Notes under the pieces: model-generated
Databases searched by the model: none
What the model saw: the letters and a program-made list of their open reading frames with translations, nothing else
Told to the model about the DNA's origin: nothing
Shown: in pieces, positions 17,241 through 24,593 of the stretch
Layout of the letters: each line of letters begins with the position of its first letter
Position numbering within the stretch: the stretch's first letter is position 1
Translations under genes and position numbers: made by a program
Assembly (NCBI RefSeq): GCF_029338575.1
Contig: NZ_CP119992.1
Location: forward strand, 1,054,001-1,118,000
From: Halomarina halobia
GTDB lineage: Archaea; Halobacteriota; Halobacteria; Halobacteriales; Haloarculaceae
DNA length: 64,000 bases
Reading direction: 5' to 3'

Positions 17241-18668
17241 TCAGTCGTCGTCGAGATCGGGGTCGGCGACCACGCGCCGCCCCTCGGCGGTCTCCGGGAA
17301 GATCTTCCCCGGATTGAGCGTGTCCCTCGGGTCGAGCGCGCGCTTGATCCGGCGCATCGCCTCCACCGCCTCGGGGCCGTGTTCCAGTTCGAGGTACTCG
17401 CGCTTGCCGAGGCCGACGCCGTGCTCGCCGGTGCAGGTGCCGCCGAACTCGATCGCCCGGCGGACGATCCGCCCGTGGACGTCGCGGGCGAGGGCGAGCA
17501 TCTCCGGGTCCGACTTGTCCACGAACACCGAGTAGTGGACGTTGCCGTCGCCCGCGTGGCCGAACGTGGGGATGATCAGGTCGTGCTCGGCGCTCAGTTC
17601 CTTCGCGTAGCGCACCACGTCCGGGTACTTGCTGATGGGAACGGTGATGTCCCCCGGCGTGAGCGGCTTCAGGACCTCGTCGTAGCTCTGGAGCGCGAGC
17701 GCGAACTCCCGGCGTGCGCGCCAGAGGCCCGCCATCTCCGCCTCGTCGTCGGCCATCTCGAAGCGGACGACGTCGTTCGCCTCGAACGCCTCGCGACAGC
17801 GCTCGATCTCCGCCTCGATCCCGTGGTCCGCGTGGAACTCGAGGAAGACCATCGGCGCGTCGGGGAGGTCCGTCCCGAGGTAGTCGTTCGCCATCCCGGC
17901 GCTCACGTCGTCGATGAGTTCGATCGTCGCCACGTCCACGCCCGAGCGGATGGTCTCGAAGATGGCGGTCGTCGCGTCGTCGAGGTCCGCGAAGACGGCC
18001 CGCCCGCCCCGGACCTGCTCGGGGAGGCGCTCGAGTTCGAGCGTCGCGCGCGTGACGACCGCGAGGGTGCCCTCGCTGCCGACGAGCAGGTCCTTGAGGT
18101 TGTAGCCGGCGGAGGTCTTGACGGCCCTGCTGCCGGCCTTGATCACCGAACCGTCGGCGAGGACGGCCTCCAGTTCGAGCACCCAGTCGCCCACCTCGCC
18201 GTACTTCACGGTCTTCATCCCGCTCGCGTCGTTCACGATCATCCCGCCGATGGTGGAGATGTCGGCCGAGGCGGGCATCGGCGGGAAGAACAGCCCGTGC
18301 TCGGCGAGTGCCTCGTCGATCCGCTCGCCGATGATCCCCGGCTGGACGTCCACCTGGAAGTCGTCCGGCCGCACGTCGAGGATCGCGTCCATCCGCGTCA
18401 CGTCCATGCTGATGCCCTCGTGGACGGGGACGGCGTTGCCCTCCAGGCTCGTCCCCGCCGCGTAGGGCGTGACCGGAACCCCGCGCTCGTTCGCCGCCGC
18501 GAGGACGGCGGCCACCTCCTCGGTCGACCCCGGCCAGACGACGGCGTCTGGCCGGACCGCGGTCCCCGCCTCCTCCGCGCCCCAGTCCGCGGCGTGGCTC
18601 TCCCGGTCGTCCGCCTCGAAGGACGCGTCAACGTCGAGGTCGGCGAGGAAGGAACAGTCGTATGCCAT
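17241..18668 (-). CDS. FAD-binding oxidase, GlcD/D-lactate dehydrogenase type
   Basis: The 475-residue protein is a VAO/PCMH-family flavoprotein. The FAD-binding stretch 'VTPYAAGTSLEGNAVP' near residues 75-90, 'ADISTIGGMIVNDASGMKT' and 'GSEGTLAVVTRATLEL' are typical of GlcD and D-lactate dehydrogenases. The C-terminal substrate domain has 'PTFGHAGDGNVHYS', 'CTGEHGVGLGKREYL' and 'ALDPRDTLNPGKIF'. It oxidises a D-2-hydroxy acid (lactate or glycolate) and passes electrons to the respiratory chain. No separate GlcE/GlcF subunits or fused iron-sulfur domain are present. It faces the sulfatase-family gene, separated by 20 bases. Confidence 0.88.
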   Translation of the reverse strand: MAYDCSFLADLDVDASFEADDRESHAADWGAEEAGTAVRPDAVVWPGSTEEVAAVLAAANERGVPVTPYAAGTSLEGNAVPVHEGISMDVTRMDAILDVRPDDFQVDVQPGIIGERIDEALAEHGLFFPPMPASADISTIGGMIVNDASGMKTVKYGEVGDWVLELEAVLADGSVIKAGSRAVKTSAGYNLKDLLVGSEGTLAVVTRATLELERLPEQVRGGRAVFADLDDATTAIFETIRSGVDVATIELIDDVSAGMANDYLGTDLPDAPMVFLEFHADHGIEAEIERCREAFEANDVVRFEMADDEAEMAGLWRARREFALALQSYDEVLKPLTPGDITVPISKYPDVVRYAKELSAEHDLIIPTFGHAGDGNVHYSVFVDKSDPEMLALARDVHGRIVRRAIEFGGTCTGEHGVGLGKREYLELEHGPEAVEAMRRIKRALDPRDTLNPGKIFPETAEGRRVVADPDLDDD

Positions 18669-18805
18669 GTCACGAGACACCTGACCGCACACCGGGATAA
18701 GTGTATTCCCGGACGGACGTGCGAGGTCCGGACGTGCGATACTCGGGCGTGGGGAGCGCGGGCGTCCGGCGACCGTTTATACCGTCCCCGCCCGACGACC
18801 GGGGC

Positions 18806-19780
18806 ATGAAGGCCATCGAGGTGACGGCGTTCGGCGACGCGGACGCGATCGAGGTCGTCGAGCGGGACGTCCCGGAACCGCGCGAGGGGCAGGTTCGGAT
18901 CGACGCGCGTGCGATCGGCGTCAACTTCGCGGACGTCATGCAGCGGCGGGGCCACTACCAGGGCGGCCCGAAGCCGCCCTACGTCCCGGGCATGGAGGTC
19001 GCGGGCGTGGTGGACGCCGTCGGCGAGGGCGTCGACGGGTTCGTGGCGGGCGACCGCGTCGTCGGCATGGTCGGCCGGGGGGGTTACGCCGAGTACGCCG
19101 TCGCGGACGCCGACGGGCTGTTCGATGTCCCGGAGGGGATGAGCTTCGAGGAGGCCGCCGGGTTCCCCGTCCAGTTCCTCACGGCGCACAACTGCCTGTT
19201 CGAGTGGGGCGGACTGGAGGAGGGCGAGCGCGTCCTGATCCACGCCGCCGCCGGGGGCGTCGGCACCGCCGCCGTCCAGCTGGCGAGCGAGGCGGGCGCG
19301 GAGGTGTTCGGCACCGCGAGCACCGCGGAGAAGCTCGACCTCGCGGCGGACCTCGGCTGCGACCACCCGATCGACTACACGGAGACGGACTTCGCCGAGG
19401 AAGTGGGTGAGATCACCGACGAGGAGGGCGTCGACCTCGTACTCGACGGCGTCGGCGGCGAGACCACCGAGCGCAGCCTCGACTGCCTCGCGCACTTCGG
19501 CCGGATGGTCGTCTACGGCGCGGCGAGCGGCGAGCCCGGCCGGCCGGACACCGCGACGCTCCTGTTCAACAACTTCGAGGTCGTCGGCTACCACCTCGGG
19601 CAGGGCCTCGGGCGCGACCCCCAGCGGGTCCTGCGCGCCGTCCCGCACCTCACCGAACGGCTGACCGCCGGGGACCTCTCGGTGCAGGTCGGGCACACCT
19701 TCCCCCTCGCGGACGCCGCGGACGCCCACCGCGCCATCGAGAACCGCGAGACGAGCGGGAAGGTCGTGCTGGTGCCGTAG
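18806..19780 (+). CDS. NADPH:quinone oxidoreductase (zinc-free MDR family)
   Basis: The 324-residue protein is a medium-chain dehydrogenase of the quinone oxidoreductase group. It has 'GVNFADVMQRRGHYQG' near residue 40, 'VPGMEVAGVVDAVGEGV' and the Rossmann motif 'HAAAGGVGTAAVQLA' near 150. The Cys/His zinc ligands of alcohol dehydrogenases are absent, as expected. It likely reduces quinones or enones with NADPH in the cytoplasm. The ATG at residue 1 of 'KAIEVTAFGDAD' is the conserved family start; upstream in-frame sequence is not conserved in type. It is divergent from the GlcD-type gene with a 137-base intergenic region. Confidence 0.87.
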   Translation: MKAIEVTAFGDADAIEVVERDVPEPREGQVRIDARAIGVNFADVMQRRGHYQGGPKPPYVPGMEVAGVVDAVGEGVDGFVAGDRVVGMVGRGGYAEYAVADADGLFDVPEGMSFEEAAGFPVQFLTAHNCLFEWGGLEEGERVLIHAAAGGVGTAAVQLASEAGAEVFGTASTAEKLDLAADLGCDHPIDYTETDFAEEVGEITDEEGVDLVLDGVGGETTERSLDCLAHFGRMVVYGAASGEPGRPDTATLLFNNFEVVGYHLGQGLGRDPQRVLRAVPHLTERLTAGDLSVQVGHTFPLADAADAHRAIENRETSGKVVLVP

Positions 19781-19803
19781 CGAATTCAGGCGAACGTACT
19801 CCG

Positions 19804-19932
19804 CTACGACACGATCCGGCGCAGACCCGCGCCGACGGCGAACGCGACCGTTCCGAGCGTCAGCGACGCGACGGCGAGCCACCGGCGCGTCGCTGATCGG
19901 TCACGGCCGAGGAGGAGCGCCCCGGGGAACAT
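19804..19932 (-). CDS. Small hypothetical membrane protein (42 aa)
   Basis: A short frame on the minus strand encodes 42 residues with one hydrophobic segment, 'WLAVASLTLGTVAFAVGAG', flanked by basic residues on both sides and ending 'LRRIVS'. It lies in the gap between the quinone oxidoreductase and mptE, and its codons end mostly in G or C as in real genes of this genome. An in-frame GTG directly precedes the ATG. The function is unknown; such short single-helix proteins are common but often missed. It could be a chance frame. Confidence 0.4.
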   Translation of the reverse strand: MFPGALLLGRDRSATRRWLAVASLTLGTVAFAVGAGLRRIVS

Positions 19933-19990
19933 CACCCCGTATCCATCGACGGGCGGTAAGTGCTTTCCGTGCGGCGCGTGCGTACCGTAC

Positions 19991-20680
19991 TCACACCGGC
20001 AGCGCGCTCACGTCGATGCCCTCGCGCCGCCCGTCGAGCACCGCGAACCGCTCGTCACGGCGCAGTTCCAGCCAGCGGAGGAGGCGCTCCGCCCACGCCA
20101 GCTTGCGGCGTTTCGTTGGGGAGACCTCGGGGTCGTCGAAGTCCCAGCCGGGGAAGGTCAGCGCGGCCGCCCCGAGGTGGTCCGCGACGAACGCGGCGCG
20201 GTCGCCGTCGGTGAAGCCGCCGAGGTTCACCACCGGCCCCGCGGGCTCGGCCTGCGTCGTCGGGAGGACGTTCCGGCGGGTCATCTGCGGGACCCACTCC
20301 TGAAGGGCGGGGACGTTGTCGCCGTGGGCGGCGACGGCCACCGGCGTCCCCTCGTGGGTGAGCTGGACGGCCGTCGCGGGGTTCTTGTCGAGGTCGGTCA
20401 CCATCAGGTCCACCCGGACGCCCTCGGCGCGGAGCACGTCGGCGGCGCTGGAGGCGGCGAAGACGACGTCCGCCCGCCGGGCGATCGCGAGTTCGTCCCC
20501 GAGCGACGGCCCCGCCCCGGCGACGGCGACCGTGCTCCCCTCGACGCTCGCGAGTCGGTCGAGGTCGAAGGCGTCGGTGAGTTCGGCCAGCCGATCGCGG
20601 GCGTGCTCGTCGCTCGCGCGGTCGAAGCCGAAGTCGGAGAGGATCGCCTCGTAGACGGGGAGCCAGTCGCTCACGAGCAT
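19991..20680 (-). CDS. mptE: 6-hydroxymethyl-7,8-dihydropterin pyrophosphokinase, archaeal MptE type
   Basis: The 229-residue protein matches archaeal MptE (DUF115), which activates 6-hydroxymethyl-dihydropterin with ATP for the dihydropteroate synthase step. The nucleotide-type motif 'VAVAGAGPSLGDEL' near residues 50-63, 'ADVLRAEGVRVDLMVTDLD', 'AHGDNVPALQEW' and 'NLGGFTDGDRAAF' are characteristic. It is followed upstream on the same strand by a dihydropteroate synthase gene, whose product uses its diphosphate product. The pairing supports the assignment. Haloarchaea make folates and/or methanopterin-like carriers. Confidence 0.9.
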   Translation of the reverse strand: MLVSDWLPVYEAILSDFGFDRASDEHARDRLAELTDAFDLDRLASVEGSTVAVAGAGPSLGDELAIARRADVVFAASSAADVLRAEGVRVDLMVTDLDKNPATAVQLTHEGTPVAVAAHGDNVPALQEWVPQMTRRNVLPTTQAEPAGPVVNLGGFTDGDRAAFVADHLGAAALTFPGWDFDDPEVSPTKRRKLAWAERLLRWLELRRDERFAVLDGRREGIDVSALPV

Positions 20681-20787
20681 GGACGTCCCGAAATACCGGT
20701 GGGCCGGCGGGCCACTTGAGTACCCCTACCCGCGTGGCCGTCCGGCTCGCACCCGTTCGTATTCTTCCACATGGTATAAGTTTTCTC

Positions 20788-21978
20788 TTACTTGTACGTC
20801 AGGGTTTCAGAAATCTCACGAAGCACGTCCAATAGGTCGTCGTCGAAGTCCGCCTCGGCCAGTCTCCGGAGGGCGGCGGGCGATCCGAACAGCAGGTCGC
20901 CGTCGGTTCCCGCGACGAATCGGGCGGTCGAGTCGGCCGTCAGCGTCCCCAGGCGCTCGCGTTCGGCGGCGGCGAGTCCCGTCAGTTCGAACACGCGCGT
21001 CACGGCGTCGCCGCCGCGGTCCGGGTCGGCCCCGACGCGGTCGAGGTGGCGCGCCGCCTCCCCGGGCGTCGTCACGTCGAGTTCCTCGACGCCGACGGCC
21101 CCGTCGCGGACGCGGACGCGCTCGCGGGCGAACGTCCTCCCGACGAGCGCCGCGTCGCGCGTCGCGGCCACGTCGTGGGTCCGGATCACGTGCGCGCCGC
21201 GCTCGACGGCCATCGCGGTCGCGGCGAGGCTGACCGGGAGCGCCTCCTCGGTCGACCGCCCGGCGATCTCCCGGAGGAAGTTCTTCCGGTTGATGGAGAC
21301 GAGGAGGGGGCGACCGAGACCGCGGAACTCCCGCAGGCGGCGGAACGTCTCGCGGTCGTCAGCCAGGGTCTTCGCCTCCGACCAGCCGCCGAAGGCGGGG
21401 TCCACGATGGTCTTGTCGGTGAAGCCGTTCCGCTTCAGCGCCTCGTAGACGTCGTCCGTGTAGCTCCGGTCGCGCGCCTCGCCGCCGCTCCGAGCCGTCC
21501 AGTCCACGTCCGAGACCGCGCCGGGGCGTTCGAGGTCGGGGGGGCTCGCCATCTTCGCGACGGCGGCGTCGAACTCCGCACAGACCCGCGGCATCTCGGG
21601 GTCGGCGAACCCGCAGACGTCGTTGACCATGTCGAACCCGCGGGAGAGCGCCGCCTCGGCGACCTCGTGGTAGCGCGTCTCGATGGAGAAGACGACATCG
21701 CCGGAGACGCTCTCGATGGTCTCGACGGCGGTGTCGAGGCGCGCGAGCTCCTCCTCCGCGGGGAGCACCTCGAACCGCTTGTTGGCCGACTCGAGGCCCA
21801 CGTCGACGATGTCCGCCCCCTGCTCCACGAGTCGCTCGTCGACGTAGGCCGCGGCCTCCCCCGGATCGTCGAACACGCTCGGCTCGTACGGCGACTCCTC
21901 GCTCACGTTCAACACGCCCATAACCCGCGGGGGATAGTCGTCCCCGATGCCGAGCCCGGCGGCGTCTACGTTCCGCAT
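20788..21978 (-). CDS. folP: Dihydropteroate synthase-like protein
   Basis: A 396-residue protein whose N-terminal ~270 residues form a pterin-binding TIM barrel: 'PPRVMGVLNVSEESPYEPS', 'ADIVDVGLESANKRF', 'MVNDVCGFADPEM', 'VDPAFGGWSEAK' and 'GAHVIRTHDVAATRDA'. The His-Asp-Val closing motif is the standard last strand. About 110 extra C-terminal residues contain helical sequence with 'TRVFELTGLAAAERERLG', an extension beyond the usual ~280 residues. It condenses activated pterin with p-aminobenzoate. It sits beside mptE, the preceding enzyme. The start was placed at the ATG before 'RNVDAAGLGIGDD'. Confidence 0.88.
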   Translation of the reverse strand: MRNVDAAGLGIGDDYPPRVMGVLNVSEESPYEPSVFDDPGEAAAYVDERLVEQGADIVDVGLESANKRFEVLPAEEELARLDTAVETIESVSGDVVFSIETRYHEVAEAALSRGFDMVNDVCGFADPEMPRVCAEFDAAVAKMASPPDLERPGAVSDVDWTARSGGEARDRSYTDDVYEALKRNGFTDKTIVDPAFGGWSEAKTLADDRETFRRLREFRGLGRPLLVSINRKNFLREIAGRSTEEALPVSLAATAMAVERGAHVIRTHDVAATRDAALVGRTFARERVRVRDGAVGVEELDVTTPGEAARHLDRVGADPDRGGDAVTRVFELTGLAAAERERLGTLTADSTARFVAGTDGDLLFGSPAALRRLAEADFDDDLLDVLREISETLTYK

Positions 21979-22090
21979 ACCGTACGCTCGGGGCGGACGC
22001 ACCAAAGGCCGACCGATCCGGACGCGTCGGACGCCCCCGCGCGAGACACCAAACACGCCGCTTTTCCCGTCGCGTCGGATACACCGATAC

Positions 22091-22615
22091 ATGGCGAAGG
22101 TGAGCATCGGGCTTCGCGGGTGGCGGTTCGACGAGGAGGCGATCCTCGACGAGGACGGCGACCTGAAGCCGATAGCGCGCATTCCGGACGACGACCGCGA
22201 GCGCATCGCGCGACTGGCGACCCTCGTGACCAAGCCGTGTGACGCCTGCTGGTTGATCCACGGCGAGGCGGAGAAGCGCAAGTGCCGGCAGGCGCGGGTC
22301 GTCTACGGCGAACCGCTCGGGGAGGTGCTGCTGTGCAACCAGCACGAGACCGACTTCCTCTACTGGTTCCGCGAGGAGATGGGCCACGAACTGGCGGGGA
22401 GCCGGCACGTGCAGAACGCCTTCCACCAGTGGTTCGCCGACGGGGGGCGCGCGCCCGACGACTACGAGGGGACCGAACACGTCGACACCGACCCCGACGG
22501 ACTGAGGCAACCCGACCCGAACCCGCGGCTCGATCCGCTGGAGGAGGAACTGGCGAACATGAGCGAGGAGGAGCGCGAGGCGCTCGGCGTCGACTTCTCC
22601 GACCTCGACCTATGA
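22091..22615 (+). CDS. Conserved haloarchaeal protein with Cys/His cluster
   Basis: I do not recognise a named function for this 174-residue protein. It has Cys50-x2-Cys53, Cys65 and Cys82-x2-His85, which together could bind one zinc ion, followed by 'QHETDFLYWFREEMGHEL' and an acidic C-terminal tail that ends 'EEREALGVDFSDLDL'. It overlaps the RNA methyltransferase gene by four bases (ATGA), so it is co-translated with it. This suggests a link to RNA modification or ribosome function. It is divergent from folP with about 110 bases between. Confidence 0.75.
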   Translation: MAKVSIGLRGWRFDEEAILDEDGDLKPIARIPDDDRERIARLATLVTKPCDACWLIHGEAEKRKCRQARVVYGEPLGEVLLCNQHETDFLYWFREEMGHELAGSRHVQNAFHQWFADGGRAPDDYEGTEHVDTDPDGLRQPDPNPRLDPLEEELANMSEEEREALGVDFSDLDL

Positions 22616-23325
22616 TCTCGGTGGCCGTCGTCGACGCGAAGACCCCGGGCAACGTGGGCACGATCGCGCGGGCGATGAAGAACTTCGGGCTGACGGACCT
22701 CTACCTGGTCGATCCCCCCGACCTCGACCGCGACGGCGAGGCCTACGGTTTCGCCGGACAGGCCCGCGAGGACGTCCTCCCGAACGCGCGGGAGGTGTCG
22801 TTCGAGTTCCTCGTCGAGAACTTCCACACGGTCGGCTGCACGGCGATCACGAACGAGGACGACCGCCACCACGTGCGCTACCCCTTCCGGACGCCGCGGG
22901 AACTCGCCGAGTCCCTGCGCGGCGTGAGCGCGGACACCTGCGTCGTCTTCGGCCGCGAGCGGATCGGCCTCACCAACGAGGAGCTCGAACGCCTCGACGA
23001 GGTCTGCTCGATCCCGGCGAGCGCCGACTACCCCGTACTCAACCTCGGGCAGGCCGCGACGATCACGCTCTACGAACTGCGCTCGCTGACCGTCGAGGAA
23101 ACCCAGCACCCGACGGAGATCGCCCGCGCGCCGGAGCGCGACATCGAGGCGCTCCACGAGCAGTTCGCCTCGCTCGTCGACGCGGCGGGGCTGGTCGAGG
23201 AGAAGCGCCCGAAGACGGTGCGCCTGTGGCGTCGCCTGCTCGGGCGCGCCCACCCCACCACCCGCGAGGTGAGCACGCTCCACGGCGTGTTGCGCCGCGC
23301 CGAGAACAGGATCCGCGAACCCTGA
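22612..23325 (+). CDS. trmJ: TrmJ-like SPOUT RNA 2'-O-methyltransferase
   Basis: The 237-residue protein is a SpoU/TrmH-type SPOUT methyltransferase of the TrmJ group, which methylates the ribose of nucleotide 32 in tRNAs. Motif 1 is 'TPGNVGTIARAMKNFG' (near residue 12), motif 2 'VVFGRERIGLTNEEL' and motif 3 'SADYPVLNLGQAATI', which form the knotted SAM site. A helical C-terminal extension with 'KTVRLWRRLLGRAHPTTREV' is typical of TrmJ. It overlaps the upstream Cys/His protein by four bases. The rRNA versus tRNA target is inferred from family resemblance. Confidence 0.88.
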   Translation: MISVAVVDAKTPGNVGTIARAMKNFGLTDLYLVDPPDLDRDGEAYGFAGQAREDVLPNAREVSFEFLVENFHTVGCTAITNEDDRHHVRYPFRTPRELAESLRGVSADTCVVFGRERIGLTNEELERLDEVCSIPASADYPVLNLGQAATITLYELRSLTVEETQHPTEIARAPERDIEALHEQFASLVDAAGLVEEKRPKTVRLWRRLLGRAHPTTREVSTLHGVLRRAENRIREP

Positions 23326-23417
23326 TCCCGGTCGAGCCACGTAGACGCCCCACGCCCCCGGGTCTCGGCGCGAGGGGACACCGCGGACTTATACGAGCGG
23401 ACCGGCAACCCCTGGGC

Positions 23418-24542
23418 GTGGCACCGCGCATCGAGCGCCCGGCGCTCCTGTCGGGCGCACTCCTGCTGGTGGCGCTCGGGGCGAGCGGCGTCGCGAGCGC
23501 CCACGTCCGGTACGTCGTCGACGGCGGGGCGGCCGTCGAGGCGCTGCGCGTCCTCGCCGAGACGCTGTCGGACCCGTTCAACCTGCTCGTCCTCGGGGCG
23601 GGCGCGGTCGGCCTCGCCGCCGCGCTGGGGCTGTACCTCTGGTCCCGACCGGCGCGGCCCGACGTCGAGGCCGCGCGCGCGGCGCTCTCGGGGTACGACG
23701 ACCTGCTCCCCTGGCTGTTCCGCCTGAGCCTGGGGTTGCCGCTGGTCGGCGCGGGCTTCAACGGCTACTACTTCTCGCCGCTCGTCCACGCGGAGGCGTT
23801 CGACCCGGCGTTCGGCGACCTCGGCGGGCTGTTCGTCCGACTGTTCGGCATCGCGGTCGGCTTCCTGCTCCTGTTCGGCCTCGCGACCCGACTCGTCGCC
23901 CTGATCGGCCTCGCCGCGTACCTCGCGGGCGTCGTCGCCTTCCCGGCGCTCCTGCTCGCGTTCGAGTACGTCCCCGGGTTCGTCGCCGTCGCGCTGCTCG
24001 GCGGCGGCCGGCCGAGCGCCGACGACCTCATCGCCGCCGTCGCAGCGGACGAGCGGACCGCCTACTCCCGGATCGACCCCGTCTACCGCCGGCTCGCGGT
24101 GCCCCTCGGCGAGCGGATCGAACCGTACACCGCGTTCGTCCCGACGGCGGTCCGCCTCGGCCTCGGCCTCGCGTTCGCCTACCTCGGGCTGGTCGAGAAG
24201 CTCATGAACCCCGGCGTCGCGCTGGCGGTCGTCGCGAAGTACGACCTCACCGCGGTCGTTCCCGTCCAGCCGGAGCTGTGGGTCGTCGGGGCCGGGCTGG
24301 TCGAGATCCTCGTCGGCGTGACGCTCGTCCTCGGGCTGTTCACCCGGGCGTTCTCCGCCGTCGCGTTCGTCCTCCTCACCACGACGCTGTTCGGCCTCCC
24401 GGACGACCCGGTGCTCGCGCACGTCTCCCTGTTCGGCCTGACCTCGGCCCTGCTGGTCACCGGGGCCGGACGGTTCTCCGTCGACGGGTGGCTCCACGAG
24501 GCGTTCGCCGGACGACGGGCGGCCGCCGCCGAGGCCGACTGA
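23418..24542 (+). CDS. DoxX-like polytopic membrane protein
   Basis: The 374-residue protein has an N-terminal hydrophobic signal/anchor and about eight to nine predicted membrane helices. The C-terminal half, with 'VRLGLGLAFAYLGLVEKLMN', 'GAGLVEILVGVTLVLGLFTR' and following helices, follows the DoxX/DoxD-type quinone-associated fold. The central region repeats a similar pattern ('LVGAGFNGYYFSPLV', 'LFGLATRLVALIGLAAYL'), suggesting an internal duplication. The start is a GTG before 'APRIERPALL'. Function is unknown; DoxX homologues are linked to thiosulfate oxidation or redox stress. It stands between trmJ and the convergent gatE. Confidence 0.7.
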   Translation: MAPRIERPALLSGALLLVALGASGVASAHVRYVVDGGAAVEALRVLAETLSDPFNLLVLGAGAVGLAAALGLYLWSRPARPDVEAARAALSGYDDLLPWLFRLSLGLPLVGAGFNGYYFSPLVHAEAFDPAFGDLGGLFVRLFGIAVGFLLLFGLATRLVALIGLAAYLAGVVAFPALLLAFEYVPGFVAVALLGGGRPSADDLIAAVAADERTAYSRIDPVYRRLAVPLGERIEPYTAFVPTAVRLGLGLAFAYLGLVEKLMNPGVALAVVAKYDLTAVVPVQPELWVVGAGLVEILVGVTLVLGLFTRAFSAVAFVLLTTTLFGLPDDPVLAHVSLFGLTSALLVTGAGRFSVDGWLHEAFAGRRAAAAEAD

Positions 24543-24593
24543 CGGCGGGAACGCTGCGATCCGGCCCGCTCCACGGTCGCCGTCGCGCCCTCG

